The notes under the pieces are model-generated. The model searched no databases and had not been told where the DNA came from. It was given only the letters and a program-made list of their open reading frames with translations. DNA of 64,000 nt, taken from NCBI GenBank assembly GCA_029945375.1, contig CM057060.1, positions 1,054,001 through 1,118,000 on the forward strand, written 5' to 3'. Below, one piece after another: positions 10,933 to 22,604 of this stretch. Both the position numbers and the translations under genes were made by a program. How positions within the stretch are numbered: the first letter of the stretch is position 1; every line of letters begins with the position of its first letter. The stretch is from Agaricus subrufescens. Its lineage: Eukaryota > Basidiomycota > Agaricomycetes > Agaricales > Agaricaceae.

Positions 10933-12448
10933 ATGGCCACTAAATCTGGGCGTCTGCTGGTACAGATTGCGTCCTATAATACCAACCTTCAGGGCTCGGC
11001 CGCTTTACCACAAGACCTCGTTGACTGGCTTGCTCCGACTCTTCAAGTTTCCCAATTTCTGGCCAAGAAGCGCCAGGCACCGGACATTGTCGCTGTCGGG
11101 TTCCAGGAGCTCTTGCCTCTACATTTGGGCTGTATGACACATCTCACTTCGTTTCTCGTCAATGTCTGATATGAACGTGGAACAGTGTCCGGGTTGTCCA
11201 AGTCCGTGATTGAGAAAAGGGATGCGCTTATTCTCTCACAAATAGAAGCACATGCACCGGACAAGGAACGATATTCTCTTGTCGCGAAAGTGGTCAATGT
11301 GGGCGTGGCACTCCTCGTGTATGCGCGCGATGATGGTGTGGCAAGAAAGGTCTGCGATGTGCAGACTCAATGGACTGGGTTTGGGCCTTTGTTTATGGGA
11401 AACAAGGGCGCGGTTGGTGTAAGATTCAGAGTTTGCGAGACGGATGATGACGCAGGGGAAATTTATACGTGCGCGCTCTTTTTTTTGGTCTTCCCCATAG
11501 GGCACTCAACTGACGGATTATTTTGGAACGTTACAGGTTTGTTAATGCGCATTTAACCCCGCACGACCACAAACTTTTGTCGCGAAATGCAGACTATAAG
11601 TATATTGTGCAGACGTTGTTGTTCCCCCCTCTCCATGTGGGGGAGGCTCTCAGCACCATATATGACACATCTCATCTGTTCTTCCTTGGAGATCTCAATT
11701 ACAGACTAGACATACCTGAAACACATCCTTTGTATTCTATCAGGAAGTCACCGGAATTCTCTCAAGTGCTGTCTTCGGAAAAGTCACGCGAGGAGCTCAA
11801 GGAGTTTGATCAATTGACGGTGGAGAAACGGAAGGGAAATATATTTGTAGGTCTGCGGGAGGGAGAGTTCTGGAAATTCAAGTGCAGCTACAAGTATAAC
11901 CTGAACGAGGTTGATAGCTACAGGTAGGGACGCTTCCAGTTCTATCCTCTAGATGGTGGTTGCTGATGCAACGGTGCAGTGTAAAGAGAGTGCCATCATG
12001 GACAGATCGTGTTCTTTATACGACGTATTCGGATTCTCCAGACAATACAACGGAGAGTCATATCACAAATGTGCTATACACATCTATACCATCATACACT
12101 ACTTCTGATCACGTACGTGTTGTATCCGTTGTCTGCAAATTAAAAGCTAATTTAGATCGCTAGAAACCCATCGTCTCCCTTCTCTTGATGCCCCAACGCC
12201 CTGAAACCAGACATACATCAACCCCGCAACTCCAACTTCCGGCATCTTTCCACCTTCGGCCTGACTCATATGCACTGCTCAAGAAATACACTGGACGATG
12301 CCTCGACCGCATTATTGGCCTTATTTGGTGGACTCTCAGGCTCCTGGGAGCTGGTTCTGGGATTGTTGGACTGTTCAACTTTACTATAGGAGTGGGAGCT
12401 TGGACGCTGTTCAGGAGCAGGCCGTCGTCCACCAACAACAGCGTCTAA
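10933..12448 (+). CDS. Inositol polyphosphate 5-phosphatase, 428 aa, with hydrophobic C-terminus
   Basis: Five exons: 10933-11131, 11186-11468, 11537-11923, 11980-12112 and 12164-12448, 428 aa. It belongs to the Mg-dependent endonuclease/exonuclease/phosphatase fold and removes the 5-phosphate of phosphoinositides or inositol phosphates. Family motifs in order: GFQELLPLHLG, FGPLFMGNKGAVGVRF, FVNAHLTPHD, HLFFLGDLNYRLD, RVPSWTDRVLY and TSDHKPIVSLLL. The last motif proves the final intron, because reading through gives a stop at 12161-12163 while splicing 12113-12163 restores SDHKPI. The usual Cys of PSWCDR is Thr here. After the catalytic core comes a hydrophobic segment (IIGLIWWTLRLLGAGSGIVG to FTIGVGAWTLF), suggesting tail-anchoring to a membrane instead of the OCRL-type ASH-RhoGAP tail. 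Confidence 0.92.
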
Positions 12449-12540
12449 GCATGTATGGACATCATTACCTATTTATAGTAGTACAGCATTATATAATCAC
12501 GACGGAGTTGTCAGCGCACCGCTTGCATTTGTTCTTCACC

Positions 12541-14534
12541 ATGGCCGCCCTCGCAGCGTGAGCAATCCTCGCCAGAAAGTTTCTGATTATCCCTGACACC
12601 CATACCAGAGTCCTTCCGCAGCCCGTCAATGCACCCACCGTTGCCGAAGACGAGGCTGAACTCGAACGCCAGTTCCCCTCGCAGGTGGTTATCACCCGCC
12701 CCGTAGTTCCTCCCTATGGGCAAAGAAATGGATGGAAACCAACCTCACAAGAAGACTTTGGTGGGTCTCCTTCTGCTAAGCATATTTGCTGTCCTAAATG
12801 AAACCGTTTAGGGAACGGTGGTTCATATCCCGAGTGTCATGTTGCCCAATATCCTCTGGGCATGGGCAAGAATAAGGTATGCGTTTACTCACTTCTATCC
12901 TGTGTCTCAGCTACTGACCGGGCTTCAGGCTTCTTCTGGAAACACCCTTGCCCTACAAGTCGACAGTGAAGGGAACGTACGATACGATGCCATTGCTCAG
13001 CAAGGACATAGCATCGGGACACGCGTGCAATCTCAATTCAAAGACCTTGTGCCTCTTTTACATCGCAAGGATCTGACGGATGAAGAGCGTGCTTTGGACC
13101 GGCCATCCGATGACGAAGTACAGGCTACGGCTGAGCGCACGAAAGCTGCACTAGAAAAACTGGTGAATGGGAAAATCAAGGCAGCTCAACCAAAAAATGT
13201 TCCAGATGGCCAAAGCAAGACGAGTTTTGTCCGATATACTCCTGGACAACAGGGAAACAACGGTGCCCTCACGCAACGAATCATCAAAATGACTGAAGTC
13301 GCGGAAGACCCACTAGAGCCACCGCGTTTCAAACACAAGAAGATTCCTCGTGGTCCACCTAGTCCACCTCCGCCCGTGCTCAGAAGTCCGCCGCGAAAGG
13401 CAACAGCAGCAGAGCAGAAGGAGTGGAATATCCCTCCCTGTATATCAAATTGGAAGAACAACAAGGGTTTCACCATTCCCCTTGATAAACGTCTTGCTGC
13501 CGACGGCAGAGGACTCCAAGATGTACGTGTGTTCGTTATGGTTGACTCGACCGAATTAATATATATACATATCTAGCTTCATATCAATGATAACTTCGCC
13601 AAATTCTCAGAAGCGTTGTTCGTCGCTGACCGTCATGCTAGAGAGGAAGTCAGACAACGTGCTCTTATGCAGCAAAAGCTTGCGCAAAAAGAAAAGGAAG
13701 CAAAAGAAGAGAATTTGCGTATGTTGGCGCAACGAGCTCGCGAAGAGCGCAGTGGTGTTGTGTCTAAGCCTTCAGCTACAAGTCAAGCTGCTATGAAGTC
13801 TTCACTGGCAGCTTATGGAAGTGGAAGCGAGTCAGGGAGCGATGCGGAATCTGGGTCTGAGGCAGAGGATAGTGCCGAAGATGAGGAAGCTCGTAAGATT
13901 CGTGACCAAATGAGGTCAGAGAAGAGGAGAGAGCGCGAGCGCGAGATGAGGATGAATAATATGGGCCAGGAACAACGGGCGAAGATGTTGGCCCGGCAAC
14001 AAAACCGCGATATATCCGAGAAGATTGCTCTCGGTCTTGCGAAACCCACCCTATCAAAAGAATCTATGTTGGATTCCCGTCTTTTCAACCAAGAATCTTT
14101 GTCTGCCTCGTTTGCGGATGAGGACTCTTACAACCTTTATGACCGCCCCCTCTTCCATGGTTCCACTGCCGCTGCAGCCATCTACAAAGCCAGGGGAAAT
14201 ATCGACGAGGGCAACGAAGACTCCTTTGGTGGTGGAACTGAGGAAGGCATTGGCAAAGCTCTTGACAATGATAGATTTGGAATAGGCCGTCCCAAAGTTG
14301 GATTTGAAGGTGCTAGCGAGCAAGAAGTTCGCGAAGGTCCGGTACAGTTTGAGAAGGATACAGGCGATGTTTTTGGGTTGAATCAGTTTTTGGACGAAGC
14401 CAAAACTGGGAAAAAGAGAGGACTGGATCAAGACGTGTAAGTCTCCATTTTCTTAGTACTTCTTGTTTACTCAAACGATTTACAGTGGCGGTTCGCGCAA
14501 ACGTCAGCAATTGGACAAGGCAGACCAGGATTAG
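12541..14534 (+). CDS. PRP45: SNW/SKIP-family pre-mRNA splicing factor, 578 aa
   Basis: Six exons: 12541-12557, 12609-12760, 12812-12876, 12929-13522, 13577-14436 and 14486-14534, 578 aa. The SNW-domain core is visible: PPYGQRNGWKPTSQEDFG, YPECHVAQYPLGMG, LALQVDSEGNVRYDAIAQQG, then SNWKNNKGFTIPLDKRLAADG, containing the S-N-W triad that names the family. An HVAQYPL-type motif and the IPRGPPSPPPPVLRSPP Pro-rich segment follow the animal SNW1/SKIP order. The second half is highly charged with a long predicted helix (REEVRQRALMQQKLAQKEKE) and acidic Ser-rich stretches. It is a component of the NTC-associated spliceosome and a nuclear co-regulator. The 17-nt first exon encodes MAALA plus part of a codon. 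Confidence 0.95.
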
Positions 14535-14701
14535 ACTCGATTACTTATTGCATATGCCCTCATTTTGTATACTTAGTAAATATCCTAATTGCATATTTGT
14601 ATGTACAACACTCCAAATGATCCGGACCGGCATTGTCCGAAAGAAAAAATCAACTTGATTTAGCATTGCGCAAAGTTAAGGGCTGTCTCCTCCGCGCTGG
14701 C

Positions 14702-16202
14702 ATGTCCGAAGCGCAAACTCCTCCAGTGACGCCCAAAAGATTGTCTGGTGTACGAACAGTCTTCAAATACACCGGCCTACCTACTTCCTGGCTCGACAAA
14801 CGCCCTAAACTCCCTTCGCGCAACTGGCTTATTTTCCTCAGCGTCACTTCATCCATTACTGGCTATTATATATACGACCGCCAGCAATGCAAAAAGATAC
14901 GGCAAGAGTACGTAGACAAAGTCAAGGACCTTGCCGAATTACCGTCCAGTCCTCTGGATAAACTTCGAAAAGTGACTGTCTATGGTAGTAAATGGCCTGG
15001 TGATGAAGACTATGACCAAAGTTTGCGGTACTTCAGAAAATATGTCAAGGTACGCTTTGTTCATTGTTGTCGAGTCATTCCACATCATTTAATTTCCTAT
15101 ATCCTAGCCAATTCTTGTCGCGGCAGCTGTGGACTACGAGATGGTTGGGTCCAAAAGGCTTGGAGAGCTAGCAAACCGCGTAGCAAATGACATCCGACGT
15201 CGAAGGCGCCTAGACCTTGGTATTGACAAAGAACCAGAAAGCATTAAAATGCTTCCAACCTATGTCCCTCCTTCCGAAGCTCGACAGCGCGAACTCGATG
15301 GTGGAATTATCATTATTGGGCGTCCGACGTGGAAGGAATTTTTACATGGCCTACACCGTGGTTGGACGGAGGGTTTGAAAAACGTAGACCAGGATGAGGT
15401 CTTAGCTCGGGAGCTGGAAGACGATGGGGCCTTTGACGAGCCTGACGAACCAGAACTCGTCGGAGATGATTCTTCCGAAACACGACCGCGACCCTTCACG
15501 CAACACAAGCCGTCACTTTATTCACCAATCCAAGTCTCCAACATTCTCCAACCCCGACATAAATCGAATACCGAATCATCGTCATCATCCGAGCTTACCA
15601 ATATTCCTCCGCCATCCGAAATCCCTCTGTTACCCCCAATTCTTCTGGTTCCTTTCACCGATTATATTGGTATCACCCAAATACCTCTCATGATTTGGGG
15701 CTTCTTCAATCAACGCCAAAAGGTTCAGGCAGGTGCAGAAGCCGCCTACAATGTTATCATGAAGCATACACGACCCTTTCATCCTCCGTCTGACGATTCA
15801 GAGCTGATAGAGGCCGATGTTTCTCCCGATTCCAGTCATAGTGACTTGGATTTTGATAAGCAGTCAGAGGCTTATCTAAAGAAGTCTCTAAACGAAATAC
15901 CCAACGAAATTGAAAAGGCGAGGAAAATATACTACGAGGAACTTCCGAAAAGGTTGGAAACTGCAAGAGCATTGGCACGCGGCTTACGGGAGCCCACAAA
16001 CGATGAGCTCAGTAACCCTCCTCCCACTGAGGTCGAGCTCCGCCAAGAAAGACTCAATAAAGAGCGTCGATGGCGTAACGATCTTGTTGGGTGGACCATT
16101 GTGAAGCCCAATACTCCTGCTGTCTGGGATAGTCGTTTTCGCCATGCCATTCAGTTATTTACTGGTCTGCCACCCCCCACAGACGGTGCATTTAATTCAT
16201 GA
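14702..16202 (+). CDS. TIM54: Mitochondrial import inner membrane translocase subunit Tim54, 480 aa
   Basis: Two exons: 14702-15049 and 15108-16202, 480 aa. The N-terminus carries the conserved FKYTGLPTSWLDKRPKLPSRNW block followed by one TM helix (LIFLSVTSSITGYYIY), as in yeast Tim54, then the intermembrane-space part. The intron joins FRKYVK to PILVAAAVDYEMV. GIIIIGRPTWKEFLHGLHRGW and the C-terminal WRNDLVGWTIVKPNTPAVWDSRFR segment are also family-like. Tim54 supports assembly of the TIM22 carrier translocase and the i-AAA protease Yme1. The gene converges on the MER3-like gene with only 56 bp between their stops. Confidence 0.9.
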
Positions 16203-16258
16203 TCTATCTAGCTATTCAGCCAGCTTGTCTGCTTTGCCTAATTTATCACTATAGAATT

Positions 16259-19200
16259 TTAATCCATCTCTACAACCCCACTCGTAAGCCATTCATCTAA
16301 CTCGTCAAATTCTCCATTCTCCGGAACCGGTTTTGCTTCTGCATAGTGATTGATTGCTTCTTCAGATTTATTCAACGACATGCGGTCAAAATGGTTGCGT
16401 GCGTTGTCGTTAATACTAGTCTCTTGTGTAGCCAGACTTAGACGTGAGCGCTTGTTGGGCGTAGGATTATCATATTGCGGCAATTCCTGGATTTCGGTCC
16501 TCGTACTAGAAACAGGCCCGCCACTAAGTAGTTGTTCAATGCTTGGAAGGTCGTCATCATCGAGTGTCGTGTCCATGATTTTGTTGGCGTTAGAATGGGC
16601 TTCCACCTCTGTGAAATGGATGTCAAATGATGATTTTATCTTCCTTTTTCGGCTTGCAGAATCCGTTGTCTCTGGTTTAGACCGATATCCTTTTTTTATC
16701 TTGGGATTAGCTTGAACGGCCGATTTATCAGGGACCTTTTCCAAGTCCCTGCTTTGTTGCGTATTGCGGTTCTGACCACGAGCATCTCGAGCTACATCTT
16801 CACTCGTTTGACGATCCTTCCTTGTGTTCGACCCAAAAGATTGCTTCCCCTTTTTGCAGCTGTTACAAGTGATTCAATACCAAGACTCGGGACAACAAAG
16901 TAATCAGCCCGCGAGTCACCATGAATGCAAACATTTTGATTTGTCTGAGCAAGTGTGGTTGCATCTAATTCTGCTAGAAATACCATCATAGTCGTTTTGA
17001 AGAATGTCACTTACACATCTTTAGTATCCCGCAATTTAGGTAGTTGATCTTGCTGTTTAGACTTTTCATTACACTTCATATTCTCTGTGCATTTTACATC
17101 TGGCGGTTGGCGTTTGAATAATGTCGAAAATTGGTACCCACGATTTGTGGCAATGGTTGTATCTGATCCATCCGTTTCATCAAATTTCATGTTCCAGAAG
17201 TCGGGATCGTTCTCGAAATCTTTCAAGTCGATTGCCTGTTCAAACGAGGTTATGTAAACAAAAATTGCAGTATGTTGAGCAGTGTACCAGTGTTGAGAGT
17301 GGGCGGGTATCAGGCGTAGAAAATTCTGATAACGGCACATCTGGTTTCACTACAGATTTCACTAGTGTGCCAGCAAAGGATTCCTATCGCGGATATACTC
17401 ATTTGATCTTTTTCGCAGATGGATTAAAATACCGATGCAATTATCACTATAATTGTCTGGCTTGGCTTTACAAGCTCAGCAACAATATTGAATGATTTGC
17501 TCTCTCTGAGGGCCTTAGTGCTAGGTCCTCACATAAAGTTAACAGATATAATGATACCGGATTTGGCACGCACGATATTCTCCGAAAATCGATTAATTCG
17601 TGATCTGATGACAAGCTCAAGATCGCCGTGACGTCGTGATAACGAAATTTCCTCTTGGCTTTCGTAGGTGTCGAGCTAATGAGTTGGCATTCCACTGAGA
17701 ATTTGACGCGCACAGGACCTTTCCCCCGGTCGGACACCACTGATCTTTGAACCACGTTTATTTGGTATTTTGGGAGCTCCGCAAGCAAGTCTAAGACTTC
17801 GTGGCCAAAAGGACTTCTTCGATTGAGCAGCTGAACGCGTGTTGGAAGAAACGAAGAAAGGTTAAGAGCATTGGGGCTTACAATTTCGATTCGTGCCGGC
17901 GTCTGTTGACGAAGAAGCTCCAACGATGTGATTCCGTGCTCAGCGAGTACCTGATGGACGATGAAGATTAGTTGGCTTGTCAAACTAGTAGCTCACTTTC
18001 AACCTGTTTAAGAATAATGTGATTATTCTGGTAGTTCAAACATTGAAAACACTCACGATCGTTCGCCGATTTGATCAATCTGCCTCAAAACTGTTGCTCT
18101 ATCCTCCCAGGCCTTTGCATTAAGACACCGCAGACTGGAAGTAGGTTTCAGAATTCTAGATATTGACGAGGGAACTGAGAATATACGCTTCGAGTCCGTT
18201 CAAGAGCTGCGTTCCGAGCTGTTTGACATTTGCAACTTCCACGATTACTAGATGTGAGGTCAGGCTGGCAACAAGCCTTATAAGTTGCCTCCGAACCTTT
18301 AGCCAATCGTGCAGCATGTCTGAAGACAAAGAAAGCGTCAGTTTGGGGGTGCGTATCCCCTCGCCTCATTTCAGCGGTGTTTAAGGGAATATTTCCAAGA
18401 ATTGCCTGTGTAATGATCAACACTTCGGATACGCGGGATACCACAACACCAACTTGTATGAGGAGAAACACCTTATCAGACGTCTTTTCCACTTTCTTAA
18501 TGGTGTATCGAATGTCATTATGGGCGCGTAATTCATTGTATACCTGCAAAAACACTCAATATTGCATCGAGCGAAACGCGATAAAGACTTACGGGCTTCT
18601 CGGAAGCTCTCATCCTCAGGCTCGAAAATCTAATTAGACGGAAGTGACGTCCATAGGAGGATAGAGTCAAGGGTGAGCCTACTCTTCAGCGGCCGCTATT
18701 CCTTCTAACTATTGTCCTTGAATTAGTCACCTGGATCTCAGGAGTGCCACAAATACATACTATCTCCCGTAATGTGGGCTTGTCCGGAAAGTGCAAAATA
18801 TTCGCCATCTTGACAATATCAAGTGAGTAACTGTCCCACAAACACACTACTTCCTGACCGTAACTTGACGGACGTAGAACTAAGATCATGACAAAACTAA
18901 GCACTAGCCGTTCAGGAGACGACAAAGGCAGAACCTTGGACATAATGTCTCCGTAGTCTGTTGATTGTATCTGATCGTCTGCGGTCCTATGTATCAGTTG
19001 TGTGCTCTCCAGCTGACCAACGTTTTGGAGCACAATGTCTTCAAGTCTTTCATGCCAGCTCTTGCTTGCATCCTGATGTAATGCATAATGACTGGGATTT
19101 TTCTGCAGTCTCTGGTACAGAAACGAATTACGCAACCAGCTTTTCGCTGATTGAAGGCTTGAGATTGTTCCCAATGCAATCTCGGAATTCAAATGCTCAA

Positions 19201-21976
19201 GCATGTTATGGTGCAATGAGCTCTCGAGCACCGTTTTACCTTGTGTCAGCGCCTGATATTTGTTGACGAGCTGCGGCTCGCACATGACTATTGCGGTGCC
19301 ATCTTTGTCTATATCTGTGAGTGAGCTTCTTGTCAGACCATTGAAATTATGATTGTTATACCGAATTGAGGGCGACCCTACAGGAGTGTCAGAAACTTTG
19401 CTTTCATGCGTAAAATGAAGACACAGACTGCGCGGCCAATCATTTGCATGATATCCAAGTCACTGTACTCTACGTGTGTATTGTTCTGAAAGAGCTTGAC
19501 TCCTTGGATAATAACCGTGTGTGCGGCTAAGAGCGAGTCAGCAGGCACTAATCGGCTATTAACAGCTGCAACACTGACGAAGATTGACGCCGACAGATAA
19601 AGTCTAGGAAAATTATATATGTGAGTTCACTATGAAATTCGATAGCAGCTCACAGAGGTGGCGACGAGAACGCGGATAGCACCTCCTAGGAACAATTCCT
19701 CGACCAATTTGCGATCCTCTATCCCTAAACCAGCATGATGAACCCCGATACCATAAGTAGCAAGATCTAGAATATAATCAGGCATATGGAAATATATGTG
19801 AAGAGGTATCCAACCCTGTAGACGCTTGTCCTTGAAGGAAGTATCCAGTCTGACAGCACAATTTGAACGTGATTGAGATGGCAGAAGATATGCAAGCTGA
19901 CCGGAGAGCCGTAGCCCAGGGCAGTCTTTGTTTCTGTTTTGCGGCTTCCTCATAAGATTTCAAAAGCGTTTCAGCAGACGTGAGGGTTCCTGGAATGTAT
20001 CACGAGGCTGTCTAGAAAAGTCGACGATAAGTACTTATGGCATACCTTTGCGTGTTGGACAGAAAATTAATATCGGTTTCATGACCGAATGCTGCTGAAG
20101 AACCTGAAACAGTCGGTTGTTAAGCGTCGTCGCATATTGAAATTCGTTTTGCTTGTTTGATCGTGGAATCCCAATAACTAAACGTGTCAATTTACACGGT
20201 CGGTATTCCTCCCCGAACTACAAGTAATTATAAATGACAGAGTATGACGGAGAAGATGCAACCAAACCTCAAGGACCTGGCACGTGTTGGGAACTCGACT
20301 GCTGTCCATCCAGTCGGCGATATCACGGATATTAGGGACCGTCGCAGAAACCAAAAGGAATCTAGTGAACTCGTTCCTAGTTTTCATGCGAGATATTACT
20401 ACTTCAAGAGTGCTCCCCCTGGTCTCGTTCAAAACATGTACCTACGTCAAAGGATGATTGAGGCAATGCGAAGTAAATATCAAACAACGTACCTCATCTA
20501 CGAGAAATAATTTAATTTGAGACAAAATACTTTCGTGGTCTTGCCTGCCATCCAAATCAGTGTTTACACTCTGGACAAAGAACGGAGCTCACCAGGTGCG
20601 AGTCAAGCTATCCCACTTTTCAGCCTTTGAAGAAAAGTAGATTGAGCGGGGGGGTATAAAACAATTTAAAAGTGTATGACCGTCGTGATGCTATTCGATG
20701 TCGTTAGACGTCTGACTTGTACGAGAAAGTAGAAGTATGCACATTATGCAGCTTTTTTTCGCCTCACCCCAAGCACTTCGGCCAAATTGCACCGTATCTC
20801 CGGTAAGCTCGCAGGCTAGAGGACTTTAGGTAACTACAACTTTGAGAGCAATGTTATTCACCTTGAATACCCAGCGGATTGAATTTTCCGCACCAATCGC
20901 GATATCTTTCAGAACATAACGCCTGTAATGAGTTTGAAAAGATAGTGATTGCGGGGCGAAACTACTTTTTCACCTTGGTAGGTGCCATATAGACGACTTT
21001 GGAGCAAGCCCGATCGGCATGGCTAAGTAGTGTGATAATGGCCAATTCAAATAAGACAGTTTTACCACTCCCAGTCGGAGCTACAAGCATTCGTGAAGAG
21101 ACTTTTCAAATAGTGGGTCGAAACCTTACCGCTAACTACCTAGAACGAAAATGATGGTGAGAAATACGGGAAAAAAGGGCGTAGTGGACACACTAGATCA
21201 CGATTGGAGGTTACGATCTAATGAATAAATGTTGAACAGAATGCAAGGATCTCAGAAAGAGCATGCCTACATGGTCGAAACATCTGGATTGCATAGGGTT
21301 GAAAGCAGGAAATTTAAAAATTCCACGATACATATCCGCTTTGTTCATGTCAATCGTTCGCTCGAGGCCATTATGAGGAAAGAAGACTAACGTAAGTCTG
21401 AAACCAGCCGTCTAGAATTTTTGTCTCTGCCTGGATCTTTTCTAGGCAAGTGTATGCCTCTATTGCAGTCATCAATAATCGTTCTGGTGTGCTCGCCGTG
21501 GTTGTAGGCTTGACTCTGTGATTCCAGCATGTGGAGATGACTATTGGGTGTATCAAGAGTATCTCCGTATGTTTCTACAAAAAGAGAATTAGCATACAAT
21601 TTGGAGGGAGTCGAAGAATCGCGGTTCATACGAGGCGAAATGAATCCTTGGGAAGCCGAAGAGCGAGGGCCATCTCGATGAGCATCAAAACCCGACTCGT
21701 ATGGTATCATTTGACGGCTCTGTGCTATATCAGCGCGAAACGATCCGATAGAACGTTGAGGAGGTGAAGGGGAGGATGTCACTATGAATAGTGAGGGATT
21801 TTGACGGCCCAATATAGCATATACCCACTCAATTGGTTCATATAATCGTCGAAGTCATCCTCTGGTACACCAAAATCGAGCCTAGTGTCGAAAGTGGTTG
21901 CAGCCCCCATTTGAGAGCTCATAGTGTCAAGATAGTCGTGATACTCGTCCGAAGAATGCGAAAACACAGGTGGCAT
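16259..21976 (-). CDS. MER3/HFM1-type meiotic DNA helicase
   Basis: Large, intron-rich minus-strand gene from ATG 21974-21976 to stop 16259-16261. Helicase motifs in order: Q-region with AIQMF near 21250, Walker A APTGSGKTVLFELAI near 21040-21090, Walker B DEVH split by an intron between E and V near 20430-20490, NETRGSTLEVVISRMK, LLVSATVPNIRDIADW, GVHHAGLGIEDRKLVE and VLVATS. The winged-helix region follows (CEPQLVNKYQALTQGKTVLESSLHH), then a Sec63-like domain with KVFLLIQ joined to AILGNIPLN, and LLNRRSPFGHEVLDLL. The C-terminus is basic and acidic low-complexity sequence. This domain order is that of MER3/HFM1, which stabilises D-loops and promotes crossover formation in meiosis I. The start is only 181 bp from the divergent CKS1 start, so the two share a promoter region. 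Not every exon border was resolved. Confidence 0.88.
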
Positions 21977-22157
21977 GCTATGATCGAGGGTCAAATTAGG
22001 GGCCGGGCGCGTGGCAATCGCGTCGAGTGACTGTGACAGTGGATGACCCGTGATGCACTATTGAGCGATCAAGGGATGTAACGATGTTCAAGGCACCTCA
22101 CCTTGGACCATTCACTTGCTCGCAGCCTTTCTTCGACGCATATCCGTTGCGCAACAA

Positions 22158-22604
22158 ATGGCTGCTCAAAAAGAAGCTACACGTAAACTAGAGGAATACA
22201 TCGAAAAGTAGGTAAATGCCTGAGGGTTATCCACCTTTCTAACAGCATCAGGATTCATTATTCCGATCGCTATTCCGACGATCACTACGAGTATCGTCAT
22301 GTTATCCTACCCAAGCAACTTCTCAAGATGATACCCAAGCAGTATTTTAGCCCCGATGATTCCGGCACATTGCGGTTACTGGAGGAACACGAATGGCGAG
22401 GAATTGGCATCACCCAAAGTCTTGGATGGGAACATTACGAGGTGCACGGTGGGTACCTTCTCCGTCGGTTTTGCGTTACTTCCTTGTTTATTGCTTGTAG
22501 CACCTGAGCCGCATGTGCTTCTCTTTCGACGACCGAAAAATTACGAGCCTCCCAACCCAGCAGCAGCAAGGAGCAAGCAAATTGACGCCGGTCGCAGGAA
22601 GTGA
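22158..22604 (+). CDS. CKS1: Cyclin-dependent kinase regulatory subunit Cks1, 118 aa
   Basis: Three exons: 22158-22207, 22246-22448 and 22501-22604, 118 aa. Cks signature elements are all present: [20 protein letters not shown], the hinge [20 protein letters not shown], and HVLLFRRP. Residues of the phosphate-binding pocket (Arg in the first segment, and RHV, SLGW, RRP) are conserved. It binds Cdk1 and phosphorylated Cdk substrates to drive multisite phosphorylation. A tail of about 20 residues ([16 protein letters not shown]) extends beyond the core. The last 94 bp recur at 59673-59752 as part of the segmental duplication. It faces the M16 peptidase gene tail to tail, with 151 bp between stops. 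Confidence 0.96.

Noticed and set aside
12161..12163. In-frame stop that would end the 5-phosphatase early
   Set aside because: It lies in an intron; splicing 12113-12163 restores the expected SDHKPI motif.
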